Positions 8,877-19,004 of a stretch of 64,000 nt of DNA are shown here, in pieces. Each line of letters begins with the position of its first letter. The stretch's first letter is position 1. The notes below the pieces were generated by a model, which was not told the DNA's origin, searched no databases, and saw only the letters and a program-made list of their open reading frames with translations. Both the position numbers and the translations under genes were made by a program. This stretch comes from Labyrinthula sp. Ha (Eukaryota; Sar; Bigyra; Labyrinthulida; Labyrinthulaceae): positions 124,001 through 188,000 of the forward strand of contig JAALGZ010000050.1 of the NCBI GenBank assembly GCA_015227615.1. The letters run 5' to 3'.

Positions 8877-11693
8877 CTATTTCAATTTTCTGACAATTTC
8901 TTACTTATTTTCTGCACGGTATGCTAACCTTTAGAAACTGGCCCTATGACAAAAGAATGATCCGGTAATTAGGATTTAGCTTGACTAGGTGCCAATTTCA
9001 TGAAACTTTGAGTAGGATCCAATAAATGAGACAGTATTTTTTTTGGTTATTTGCCTGATGGCCTTATGACACAGCTTCATATTGATAGTTAATTGGTTAT
9101 CAATGATCAACCAGAACGGTTGGGAAATTAACTGAATTGATTAAGAAGACATGTCTGGGCAAAATTGTTTTTGATAAATCATCAATAAATCAAATCCGAT
9201 CCCTAAGTACAACTACTTATATGGTTTGGAAAAGAAGCAAAGCTGTGATTTAACCAGTCTGTTGGAAAAGGACCGTCTTGTCATGGCAGTACGACGGAAG
9301 TTGCATCAGGGGAGTGGAACATCAGCAACAGATTGTATGCTCCCGGTCGCTTTGTAATGGATTTACTGTCTTCCCTGAGCTGGTTCACAGAGAGGTACAC
9401 TCGGACTGAAGCTTCGTATGCTTATGAGTAGTTTTACAAGACATTTTAAGATAGCTTAACCTGTGGAAGAATCTAGGACTTTATTCTTCAGACTACTAAG
9501 TTTCTGGTCTTATAGTTTTCTTGCTCTTACCTTGTTTTTCCTTTATTACTTGTTGTATTGGATTCTAGCTGATAACTTAATATGGCAAAACCAAGGACGG
9601 ATTCTGTTAAACAATCAAAATACACCCAACCCCAAATCAGTTACAACTGCTTACGAAGAGATGATATTAGCATCCCTGTTAACTATTCTCTTGAAGTATG
9701 CCAAGCCGACAGCCAACTTAGGTTGCTGACCCATTGTTCTAAATACGACTTCATGTACTGAATCTTCAATATGCCTCCACAAAAAATTTAGTTCCCTGGA
9801 GACATGAACCGTTGAATGTTTTGTGGACTCGTGTGCAGTGTCTACGCGAATAACCGAAGTTAAAGCAGATCTCAGATTAACGAATATTATTCCCTAGTCA
9901 TGGCTTAGTTCAGCTAAGTAATCATACATTCAATTTCTCCTTGTTCCATCCAATTAAAACTCCACCAATCTTTGCTAAGTTTCCTGAGAGCGATCGTTCA
10001 GTTATTTTAACTCTTCAATAATCCTCCGTTGAAACTCTTTAAATATTTAACGTTTTTTCTAACCATACATTGACTTCTTTGCATGGCAGATATGGTAGTA
10101 ATCGGGATTTAGGATCCATTTTATGCGTCAAGATCTTCCACCTTCCAAGTTTCAAAAGCAGTAAGTTATGTTTCTTGTCCTCTACCACAGGAAAAAAAAT
10201 TCCTTTCCGTTTGTCGTATTGGGAAAATATCTTAACTGTAATAATTGAGAATCGAGCGCTTGATCTCTTTATTTTCCATTAGCAAGTTTAGTAGTTAATT
10301 TATTAATTTTTTGGTAAATCTCTCCCTCTTTGCCTGAATATGAACGACAAGAAGCTTAACAGGAGCGAGCTTCCCAACTACGGATTTGTATTCATCCATG
10401 CAAAAGTTTGGACTCTCTCCTAATAAAAGCATAAATCTACAGAATAATAAAACAGAAGCCTTTGTCCACCGGATAATAGTGGCTCCAATATTCTTCGAAG
10501 GCTTGATCAGGTCGGGATTTCTATTGTTCAACAACATAAAATCTCAGGACAAACCCCATAGCATTTAACCCTTTACTTAAAATATAATATTGCCCATTTC
10601 GATCTCAATATTGCCCAATTGAGAGTTTCAATGGTATTAGTCAACGCAAACTAGAACCAAGGTAAGAGTCTTCAGTCGCTTATACCATGAGCAGTATCAA
10701 TCTGGGCTGAATTTGAATATGAGCGCGCCAAGTGCTTTTACACTTCTTGAAAGGCTTGACGTTACAGACAAGGGATTCTATACATTTTGTCTCCTAAGAT
10801 AAATCCACAGGTACGATTTTAGACGAAAATTAAGTTGAACTCCAAGAATACCTGCAAATTTAAATTTCACATTAACTTTATACTACATTTTATTTTATTC
10901 ATCTAGCTCAAAACAAGACCTTGATGAATAAATTCTGAAACTCTTGGCTTAATAGCTACACTTTCAAAGAATAGCCTCTTCCAGCTAACTTTAGTGTGTA
11001 AATCATGGTTTGTTCTTTCGATGCATACTGACCCGGTTTTTCTTAATTTGTTATTCAGATCTAACACCATTACTAAAGTTGTTAGGAAAATGAGAATAGT
11101 GAAATTACACTGATCATCAAGAGGAACTTAGTTTAACTATTTTTATGATTGCAACCCTCGAGTACATGTTATGGTAATATATAAGTTCTCTTGTGTGTTT
11201 CTTGTGTTCAATTAATATGAACTAGGATGCAACACCTATTCTAACTATTATTTATGAACTGCATCCGCAAATAGTCTAAATAATAAAGAAGTATTCATGG
11301 CAACAGTATAAAGAAGATGATTAGCTCAAGCATATATTAGCATACAAATACTTTGCAAGGTTCATTTCTAGTCCACAAAAGATTTTTTATTTGTTTTTAT
11401 TACCAAAGAATAGAAGTGGATTTACGATATTGTGTAAAATAAAAGCAAAAATAAGAGCAAAATGTAAAACAACCTGGAACAACTAATTCTGTTCTTTTTG
11501 GGTTTAGTCTACCAAGAACATAGCCTTCTTGACGGGATCTCTTGTTTCCTTCGATAGACTCTCATAATAAGAAATAGGAGTTCACTAAGGCTTAAGAAGT
11601 AATACAAGTGAACTACAAAAAGAAAACATTTGGGAATTGAAAAAATCATTTTTCTTCATTTTGACACCGGAGAAGTAAATTAATGTCGATAAA

Positions 11694-12374
11694 TCAAAAC
11701 TCTTCTTCAGTGTCCGGATCAACATAGTCGTCCTCAGTATATTTAACTTTTTTCTTTGCCCGCACTTTTCTTTCAGGTTTACTCTTTCGCTCCAGATTTT
11801 CATTTTTTTGTTTCCTCTTTTTTTTGCAACTTTTCCCTTCTATTAAATTCTCAACTTCTTTTTTCTTCCTCTGCAGAAATTCCAACCTCTCTAATTTTGC
11901 TTCAGTCGAAATCAATGCCTTTTCACTAAACTCGGAGTTCAGCAAAGGGTAAATAAAAATATTATCTCTTATATCTTCCTCAATTTCATAGCTTTTTTTA
12001 TTTTTCTGTCTTTTCTTCTCTGTTTCCGCTTTTGTTGGATTGTTTTCTACATTTATTAAACAACCGTTTTTTCGCACACCAGATTTATTCTCATTTACTT
12101 TAAAAATATCTTCTACATCTAAATGAAGTCCAAAAAACTCTGCTACTGATTGTTGCCCAACCAATCTTTGTGCTTGGTTTGACATTTGAGCAACAGTTTT
12201 ACCAACTAAATATCCACTTTGAAGAATATCAGTCCACTTACCGAAACCATACACAATCAACAACAAACGAAATAATTGAGCTTCTTTTTCCGTCCAACCT
12301 GGCGCCAAGGTAAAATTCCACAAGCTTTTGCTGTCTTTTGTGTGCTGAAAGGACTTCGCAAGTGTTGAACTCAT
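11694..12374 (-). CDS. Myb/SANT-like domain protein with basic tail
   Basis: 226 residues. Residues about 25-85 read GWTEKEAQLFRLLLIVYGFG and then KWTDILQ, a Myb/SANT helix pattern with spaced Trp residues, followed by a QAQRLVGQQSVAEFFGL extension. The second half is Lys-rich (KKRQKNKK, GKSCKKKRKQKNE) and ends with an acidic stretch (DPDTEEEF), so nuclear localisation and DNA or chromatin binding are likely by inference. The ATG at 12374 is only 50 bp from the ATG of the divergent WD40 gene. Exact subfamily not recognised. Confidence 0.6.
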   Translation of the reverse strand: MSSTLAKSFQHTKDSKSLWNFTLAPGWTEKEAQLFRLLLIVYGFGKWTDILQSGYLVGKTVAQMSNQAQRLVGQQSVAEFFGLHLDVEDIFKVNENKSGVRKNGCLINVENNPTKAETEKKRQKNKKSYEIEEDIRDNIFIYPLLNSEFSEKALISTEAKLERLEFLQRKKKEVENLIEGKSCKKKRKQKNENLERKSKPERKVRAKKKVKYTEDDYVDPDTEEEF

Positions 12375-12424
12375 TTCCTATTCTATTTCCTGCTATAACG
12401 GTTTCGTTATTTTCTCGTACAGTA
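12375..12424. promoter_or_regulatory. 50-bp divergent promoter between two genes
   Basis: Only 50 bp separate the ATGs of the SANT-like gene (minus) and the DCAF4-like gene (plus). Both 5' UTRs and any core promoter must fit here or overlap the neighbouring coding region. Confidence 0.5.
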
Positions 12425-13577
12425 ATGCAATATTCGAGTAAGCTGTTTGCAATCTGGATTTGACATTACCAGAGTTCTAGGAACTAACGGTTTTTGCATC
12501 AGAACAGATAAACAAGAGATGTATTACACTTATTCCCCAAATAGAAACAGAAAGCGGATTAAACCAAGTTTCTCTTACTTTAACTTGTTGAAAAATTTTA
12601 TTCAGCCTATTTCCTTAAACTCTGCTTCGAAAAATTTGAGCCTGGAGTTCGAAAAGAAAATGACAAATCAGTTATTGCTAAGTTTTGATCCGACTTTAGT
12701 GGACAGCTGCTGCTATTTGTATGGATTATCCAAAAATAAGGAAAAATATGCTCATCGAATTCATAAAATGCTGCTCACAGAACCGTGTTCAAAAGTTTGT
12801 TTCCTTCGAGCACAAGAGAGCTTATCTCAAGTCGCGGCCATCAGTTCTGTTTCGAACCAAATTTTTATCTATGACGTGGAAAAACATTGCCAAAGTGTTA
12901 ATCCTTTTAATAAAAATAAGTTTAAAACTACGCTAGTTCACAAATCGAAGAATCTGTATTGTGGAAGCGATGATGGTTTTGTTGTAGAGTTTGATCTAAG
13001 GGTACAGAAAAGAGTCCAATTAATCTCTTGCTTGCAATCAAGAGATCGAATATGCCAAGAGCTTAAATCTTTGCATTTAAGAAACGAAAAAGATCTTTTT
13101 GTTATGTATTCATCGGGAGAAATGAAGTTGTTTGATATCCGAAAATTAGTTCGCAAGGGTTTTGGATCAAAGAAGGAAGTAGAAGAGCTTGCTAGCGGAA
13201 ATTTGAAACACATTTTCAAAAACAAGTTTTCTGATGTTTGCTCCGTTTTTTTTGATGAAAATGTTAACTTTGTTTTGCGTAATGGAACAGTTGGATCTAT
13301 TTTTCAAAAAAACGAAAGTTTTGTGTTTTTGAGAAAATATAAATTTATTGCAAGCACAAAACTTCGCTCACATACTATTTCCTGGAATAGCAAAAATAAA
13401 AGTGTTATCTTTTCTGTTGAACCAAGGTTACTAACTGAAGTAAAATATCAAAATTATGATACATCTATGTGTCATTTAGAGAGCTTAGGTGAAGTCCAAG
13501 CACTGGCGGTTTCCTCTGCTGATGGATGTGTTGCCTATTCAACGGGTGATGAAAAGCTAAGAATCTTATCTATATGA
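12425..13577 (+). CDS. DCAF4/WDR21-like WD40 protein (two exons)
   Basis: Exons 12425-12444 and 12473-13577 give 374 residues. The large frame has no ATG at its upstream end; a 28-bp phase-2 intron links it to the ATG at 12425. The N-terminal MYYTYSPNRNRKRIKP resembles the G-x-YYD-x-x-x-NRYF-x-x-x-P motif of DCAF4. Later come blades such as YCGSDDGFVVEFDLR, VMYSSGEMKLFDIRKL and a final DGCVAYSTGDEKLRIL. DCAF4 proteins are substrate receptors for CUL4-DDB1 ubiquitin ligases; that role is inferred. If the intron call is wrong, the fallback start is the ATG at 12519. It converges with kinesin-13 over 36 bp. Confidence 0.55.
12445..12472 (+). other. 28-bp intron in the DCAF4-like gene
   Basis: Begins GTTTGC and ends TTACCAG, phase 2. 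A GTAAGC donor slightly upstream is also possible with later acceptors (37 or 43 bp). I chose 28 bp because it fits the other introns and the phase. Confidence 0.5.
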
Positions 13578-13613
13578 AAAAAAGATAATATTTTACAAAT
13601 GAAGGAAAATGTA

Positions 13614-15764
13614 CTAGTTTTCAAGCGGAAAGTTTTCCAAAGCCAAATGCTCGCGAAAAGTTTGGATCTTTTTTATGATCCTTTTTGCTGATTCTAATTT
13701 CTTTAGAGTAATTGCTTCAAGAGAATCCATATATTCATCAATTGCGCTGTCCTTCACAGCAAGTTGTTGAACTTGAGCTAATATTAATCTCTCCTGTGTC
13801 CATCGCTTGGCATCTTGAGTCAATGAATGCTGGTGTAAGTTGAGAAGCTGTTCTTCTTCATCTACTAGTTTCTTAACCACGTCAGAATACTCGCTTATGC
13901 CATTATGCTGTTTTTGATTTTTGCTGCTTTCCCGTGAAATACTCTTTAATTCCAACTCCATCTTATTGTTTTCTGATGTTTCCTGGGCCCTACCACTGTT
14001 ACTAGGAAGACTGTAGTCTCTAGGAACCCCCCAACCACTCTTTTTCTTCTCAGTCTTTCTCTGGGCTGCTTCTGGTGTCGCACTCCTACAGTTACTTTCT
14101 CCAAATTTGATCTGTTTGGATCCAGACATTAACCCCGTACTCGCAGATTCATTCTGTTGAATTGAAACATCGGTCTCTTCTTCAATATCAATAATAACCT
14201 CTTTCTTAGGGCTATTCGGTAAAACTAAACTAGATCCAGATCCGGTTGAACCAGAAAAACGACCATTCTTCTCATTTTCGCCCGAGTATACAGCGTTCTC
14301 AACTACTTTGGATTTATCTTCCTTCCTGTTACAAGCTGCACCATCTCCCATATAACTTTGCCTCCTTGCTAATTGAGTTGTCTGCGGTCGTCGTGGAGTA
14401 ATGGCCATAGTCTGTCGCCTTGAGCTCTTGTTCGCGGCGCCATGATTAGAATACATCGAAGCAGAAAATGACTGATTATAAGGATCTCCAGAACTTGCTT
14501 TTACTCGTTTTGCATATCTCAATGTGTTTAAAGTATGATCAGCGCTACTAGCTGCAGGAGATATGCAGGAAATCATAACACTCTTGGCATCAGCAGAAAA
14601 AGAGTCTTTTAGCACCATCGTAAGCTTACTAGCACGATATGGTACATGTCTGTTCCCTCTTGTAAATCCAGTGGTATTATTATCATCAAGTGCTCTGATA
14701 CACTCTTTCAAAGCTAGCAGACTTTTATTGATTTCTGCAGATTCCGCTCTTCTTTGCTTATTGTGATGCTTTGTATCCTGCCCTCTTTCGCTTCCAGCTA
14801 AATCGATAAGCGAAAGTTTTCCATAAGGTTCATCTCTAATCGAGTAACTCACATTTTTAGACTTTTTTCTAATACAAAGCTGGCAAATTGCATGGCTACG
14901 ACTACTAACATTATTCATTTCAGTTGCATGTGTGGTTCTATCTCCATTTCCACGGTTAATTACTTGTAAGAGCTCATCTTGACTGCAAACAATCTCTTCT
15001 TTCAACCCTTCTATATGAACCCTTCCTCTTCCATCCTCTCGAACAACACAAATTTTTTTATCATGAAGCAAGTCCACACATCTTCCTCCATATAATTCAA
15101 AAAAAGAAACGCAAATTATGTAATCCTCTTCTAACTCGTCCAAAGATTCAAACAATTCTTGAGACGCCAGAGTTTGAATTCCTGCCATGGTAAAGGTTTT
15201 ACCACTCCCTGTCTGACCATAGGCAAAACAGGTTGCTTTATTAGAAACTTTTCTTGCACTATTTTCTTTTGGGATAATGAACTTGACTAGGTTCCGGACT
15301 GTTCGGTTATAGACTTCTTCATTTGTACTTTCTTCACCAAAAACGTGATCTACTTTGAATCTTGTATTATCAAGGTATTTTGTAATTCCATCAACCCTAT
15401 ACTTACAATAATGAACGAAAACATTTGGAGAAAAACAACTAACTGAATCATAATCTCTTCTTCTAATTTCCTTAATATTGATGGGCCGTTTTCGAACAAC
15501 TACATTTATCTTGAGTTTTTCTAATCTTTCTATTTCATCATATTCATCCTCAGGAGGACACCTTTTTATCATCTTGTCTCTGAATTTTCCAATCATTCTT
15601 TGAAAATCTATGTCACCTGGTTTTCCTTTTTGCTCATTTCTCTTGATTTCGTTCTGACGGATTCTCTTAAATTCTTCAGCACTTTTCCGTCTATTCTCTC
15701 TTTGCCGCTTCAATTTTTCAATTTGAAATAAAGTTTTGTTCTTACCGCTGCTTGTTTTTAACAT
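13614..15764 (-). CDS. kinesin-13 (MCAK/KIF2-type) microtubule depolymerase
   Basis: 716 residues with the motor in the middle, as in kinesin-13. A basic charged neck (about 10-80) precedes KINVVVRKRPINIKE (about 85). The loop-2 signature is YRVDGITKYLDN (about 122-133), the P-loop is AYGQTGSGKT (181-190), switch I is NNVSSRSH and switch II is LIDLAGSERG. After the motor there is a low-complexity Ser/Arg linker and a C-terminal coiled coil beginning HQHSLTQDAKRWTQER, typical of the family. The KVD triplet of loop 2 is RVD here. It should depolymerise microtubule ends in spindle or flagellum length control. All nucleotide-binding motifs are intact. Confidence 0.92.
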   Translation of the reverse strand: MLKTSSGKNKTLFQIEKLKRQRENRRKSAEEFKRIRQNEIKRNEQKGKPGDIDFQRMIGKFRDKMIKRCPPEDEYDEIERLEKLKINVVVRKRPINIKEIRRRDYDSVSCFSPNVFVHYCKYRVDGITKYLDNTRFKVDHVFGEESTNEEVYNRTVRNLVKFIIPKENSARKVSNKATCFAYGQTGSGKTFTMAGIQTLASQELFESLDELEEDYIICVSFFELYGGRCVDLLHDKKICVVREDGRGRVHIEGLKEEIVCSQDELLQVINRGNGDRTTHATEMNNVSSRSHAICQLCIRKKSKNVSYSIRDEPYGKLSLIDLAGSERGQDTKHHNKQRRAESAEINKSLLALKECIRALDDNNTTGFTRGNRHVPYRASKLTMVLKDSFSADAKSVMISCISPAASSADHTLNTLRYAKRVKASSGDPYNQSFSASMYSNHGAANKSSRRQTMAITPRRPQTTQLARRQSYMGDGAACNRKEDKSKVVENAVYSGENEKNGRFSGSTGSGSSLVLPNSPKKEVIIDIEEETDVSIQQNESASTGLMSGSKQIKFGESNCRSATPEAAQRKTEKKKSGWGVPRDYSLPSNSGRAQETSENNKMELELKSISRESSKNQKQHNGISEYSDVVKKLVDEEEQLLNLHQHSLTQDAKRWTQERLILAQVQQLAVKDSAIDEYMDSLEAITLKKLESAKRIIKKIQTFREHLALENFPLEN

Positions 15765-15980
15765 TTGTCCTTTGTTTTTTTCAAGGACGTTTTCTTCAAA
15801 ATGATTCTTTCAATGTTCAACGGACTAAATATATACATGACCATAATATAGCATTACCATGGAAATTATGCCAAATATCTAACTTGGAAGAATAGACTTG
15901 CGTGCACAAGCGGAAGGAGCTAAAAAAACACGAAGAAGAGTACAGTTCATACGAGGTTTATTAATTTGATGCCTTAAATC

Positions 15981-16646
15981 TTATATTTGAATGTTGCTTC
16001 CATTTTCTGCATAAAATTTTGGGAATTTTATTTTGTACTTCTTAATTCCCTCTAAGTTGTCAACCGCCTCAATACATTTCCTGAAAGAAGGGTAATCTTT
16101 CAGTTGCTCTTCTCTACTTGGAAAATATTTCAGGGATCCTCCACTCAACCAGCCAATAAAACCCCAAATAAAAATGTCAGCGACACATACTTTTGTTCCA
16201 AACATGAAGGGCCCATCTGCCTTTGGAGACTCAAACACCTTCTTGATATCGGTGTACATTTTATACAAACTATCAGCAACATATCCTTCTCTCAAACTTT
16301 TTGTTTCCTCTTCTGTATTCCCATACATGACCTTTTCGATTCCAAAGCCATGTTCTTCCGCAACCCTCAGCAATTCATCAACCTTTGCAGTAAGGAAATC
16401 GTCATCGGGAGTAAGATTCGTAACTTTAGCCACATACTTCACAATTGTACTACCCTGAGTTAACCATTCTCCACCCACTTTCAAAACAGGAACATGACCA
16501 AATGGCATCTCTGACTTGAACATTGGCCACTCTTCGTTCTTGATCCTCGTGTCCGTAAAATTAATGTCGGCTAGAAAAAAGCAAACTCTAGGAATTTCTG
16601 CTTTCCACATTGGGAGATCAAAATATAGCAACTCTATTTTCTTCAT
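15981..16646 (-). CDS. glutathione S-transferase (sigma/alpha-like)
   Basis: 221 residues, the usual GST length. The thioredoxin-like half starts KKIELLYFDLPMWKAEIPR with the Tyr that normally activates glutathione near residue 8; FGHVPVLKVGGEWLTQGSTI carries the conserved cis-Pro and the glutathione-binding Ser. The helical half has the N-capping motif VCVADIFIWGFI (family pattern x-x-S/T-x-A-D). It conjugates glutathione to electrophiles or reduces peroxides in the cytosol. It lies in the same direction as kinesin-13 with a 216-bp gap. Class assignment is approximate. Confidence 0.85.
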   Translation of the reverse strand: MKKIELLYFDLPMWKAEIPRVCFFLADINFTDTRIKNEEWPMFKSEMPFGHVPVLKVGGEWLTQGSTIVKYVAKVTNLTPDDDFLTAKVDELLRVAEEHGFGIEKVMYGNTEEETKSLREGYVADSLYKMYTDIKKVFESPKADGPFMFGTKVCVADIFIWGFIGWLSGGSLKYFPSREEQLKDYPSFRKCIEAVDNLEGIKKYKIKFPKFYAENGSNIQI

Positions 16647-17075
16647 TGTGTTTGTTTTTTAGTACTTTATTATGTTTTGAGTTATAGTTTAATACCAGGA
16701 ATACTTTTTGGGAAATAGTAATATATCCGCAAGGGCCATATGGCCTACCCTAAAACCCCGCACATGTTTAATATAACCTAATTACCGTCTAATATAGCTA
16801 TAAGACCTATCTTAAACTAATGCACTTTTTGCTACTTGTTTTCTCTTACCTTTAGTTTGGATAAACTAAAATCAAGCATAAGTTAATATCACTGTATTAA
16901 TATTTGTATACTAAGTGTTTCTGTGGCAGATTGTCTTCAACCAGATTTGAAAGTGATGAGGACTTTCTACTATGATTCTCTTATTCACTATGTGCACCAA
17001 TATAGCCACAAAAGATTCGTTCCCGAAAGAAAAATAGCTAAAGAGTACCATAAACCTTATTCTTTAGGATTTAAT
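16647..17075. other. intergenic, nothing recognised
   Basis: 429 bp between the GST start and the NAC-beta end. The plus-strand frame over 16.9-17.2 kb runs across the NAC gene on the opposite strand and is not supported. Confidence 0.5.
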
Positions 17076-17591
17076 TTACTTCTCCGATACCTCTTCAAAG
17101 TCTTGCACACCTTCACCCAATTCTGGTACCTCATCACCTTTCTCTGCATCCTCGTTAACAACTCCGACCTCGCTTTCCTTTCTGGTTTCATTAATCTCTT
17201 GTAGCATTTTCATCATACCTTGTGCGTCCATCTGTGACATAATTCCAGGAACAAGCTCCGAAATCTTCTTTTCTGCATGAGTTCCACTAATCACAAATGT
17301 ATTGGCTGCTGCTTGTGCGCTAACCTTAGGATTCTTAAAGTTAACAACACTTTGTCCATCTTCAAGGAAGAAATTCACTTCTTCAATTCCTGGGATCATT
17401 TGAGTACCTAATTTCTTAAGCGCAACTTGAAGTTTTTTATCTTCGCTGCTTGAAGCCTTTGGAAGAGCACGTTTTTTTCTTCTAACTGATCCACGACCAC
17501 CTGTTTTTACTGATTGAGCTCCAAATCTTGATTTCAGACGTTCACGTGCCGCGAGGATGTTTTCTGGGGTTTGTTCCGTGGCGGTAGTCAT
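17076..17591 (-). CDS. BTF3: nascent polypeptide-associated complex subunit beta (BTF3-like)
   Basis: 171 residues from the ATG at 17591 (MTTATEQTPENILAARERLK). It has the ribosome-binding RRKKRALPK motif (family RRKKK) and the NAC domain LGTQMIPGIEEVNFFLEDG, then VVNFKNPKVSAQAAANTFVI, and ends in an acidic tail. NAC-beta pairs with NAC-alpha at the ribosome exit tunnel and shields nascent chains from wrong targeting. The open frame extends 51 codons further upstream, but family alignment places the start here. It is divergent from TAF6 over about 213 bp. Confidence 0.93.
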   Translation of the reverse strand: MTTATEQTPENILAARERLKSRFGAQSVKTGGRGSVRRKKRALPKASSSEDKKLQVALKKLGTQMIPGIEEVNFFLEDGQSVVNFKNPKVSAQAAANTFVISGTHAEKKISELVPGIMSQMDAQGMMKMLQEINETRKESEVGVVNEDAEKGDEVPELGEGVQDFEEVSEK

Positions 17592-17804
17592 TTTCACTTC
17601 TCTTGCCTCTTTTGTTTGTTGGATATTGAATTCTATGCTTACCCAATCAAATCTGACCTTTGGCCAATCAGATGACAGAGCGTAAACAATTATAATATCA
17701 CGATAATATGTAAGTTGTTTGTTTTTACCGGATTTGAAGATCACAATATTGTGTAAAATCAGAAAACCATTGGTTTAACGATGAATTTGATTGGATAGAA
17801 TAAA
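17592..17804. promoter_or_regulatory. divergent promoter region (NAC-beta / TAF6)
   Basis: 213 bp between ATGs on opposite strands. No named element recognised. Confidence 0.35.
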
Positions 17805-19004
17805 ATGAATTTGTTTGTAGAAAGAATTATTGAAAATAGGAAAAGGGAATTGAATGTTGATGTGAGTGAAATAAAAAGAGATATTGCATTATTTGTGGAT
17901 ATTCAAACAAGATATGTCTTGCAGGTATAGAATATGTTTTTTTATTTGCAGGAAGCCAAATTGTTTATGAAAAAGCACCGAAGACGACGAATGACTGCTG
18001 AAGATATTATTCGAAGTGTAGAGCTTAATGGATATCCTATTTCTAAGTTAGTTATAGCGAAGAATGAAAACTCTATTCTTCGCTCGAAAAATAGGTCCAA
18101 AGAGTTTCCTGTAAATGATTTAGTAGCAAGAAAGATAATTAATGTTGAGGAGTATGAAGAAAAACAAACGAGTGACTTTCAAGAGAAGGTTGAGATTTAT
18201 GATGATACTTTCACATTTAGTTGGAGTGTTATAGATGGGATTCAAACTTCGTCATCCAGACTTTCGGAAACTTTCTTAAAAGAGAACGAAGATAATGCTT
18301 TAATAAAGAAACTGCGGAAGCAGATTTCAAAAGATGAAAAAGAATTAAAGGTTTCCAAGATTTCAAATGAGCATCAAATCTATTATCGGAAGATTACAAG
18401 CTCTATCTTGACCAATTCATCCATAGCATGTGCCCAAATTAGACAGATTTCAAGGGATGACACAATTCAAGTTATATTAAGTTACTTTGTAAAATTTTCG
18501 AAGGTAGTCATTGCAAGTGCTGCAAAAGATGTTCACGTTGCAATAAAGCAAAAAATTCTTCTCCTTTTGAGTGCTCTTGTTTTTCATGATAATTTTCAAA
18601 TTGCTGCTCAGCAAGTAAGGAATGTGGTTCCGTTGATGTTGAGTCTGCTATTGGCTAAGAGTACAGGGTTCTTGAGAGAAAAATGCGCTTGGCTAGTGTC
18701 GAGAATTTGCTTAAGATTTGGAGCAACTTTTGTAGATTTAAAGGCTAGAGTCATTAAGTCTCTTGTGAATAGCTTAGAAAAAGGAAATAAAAGAGAAGGT
18801 GCTGTACTGGGATTATGTGCGCTCGGCTCTGGAATTGCTTTGGAGTATGTTTTACCACGCCTCAGAGTAGATAAAGATGAAGAAGGCATTATGTTCAAGG
18901 TATTATCTACGGTACGAATGGATCTCCCAGAAGAAAGACAAGAAGTTTTTGGAGAGAAGTTGGTTCAGTTTATTCCTTCTTCAGAAATACTAATATTTAT
19001 ATAA
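17805..19004 (+). CDS. TAF6: TAF6, TFIID subunit with histone fold (two exons)
   Basis: Exons 17805-17924 and 17952-19004 give 390 residues. Splicing joins DIQTRYVLQ to EAKLFMKKHRRRRMT, completing the TAF6 histone fold: helix 2, then KHxRRRxM and AEDIIRSVEL, as in KHSKRRKLTxxDVxxAL. The C-terminal half holds the helical HEAT-like TAF6 domain: EHQIYYRKITSSILT, then FVKFSKVVIASA, LVFHDNFQIAAQQVRNVVPL and LREKCAWLVSRI. In TFIID, TAF6 pairs with TAF9. The intron contains an in-frame stop (GTA TAG), so splicing is required. The protein is shorter than the animal one but keeps both domains. Confidence 0.88.
17925..17951 (+). other. 27-bp intron in TAF6
   Basis: Begins GTATAG, has a T-run and ends TTTGCAG, phase 0. 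It contains an in-frame stop and interrupts the histone fold. Confidence 0.9.

Larger units (their letters stand above)
7948..11693. other. gene-free stretch with hairpins, one repeat copy and coding-like scraps
   Basis: About 3.7 kb. Holds two inverted repeats (8496-8577 and 8648-8684), one copy of the dispersed repeat (8719-8876), and a patch near 9.2-9.75 kb with protein-like texture in short open segments that I cannot assign. The small frames here are not convincing genes. Confidence 0.45.
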
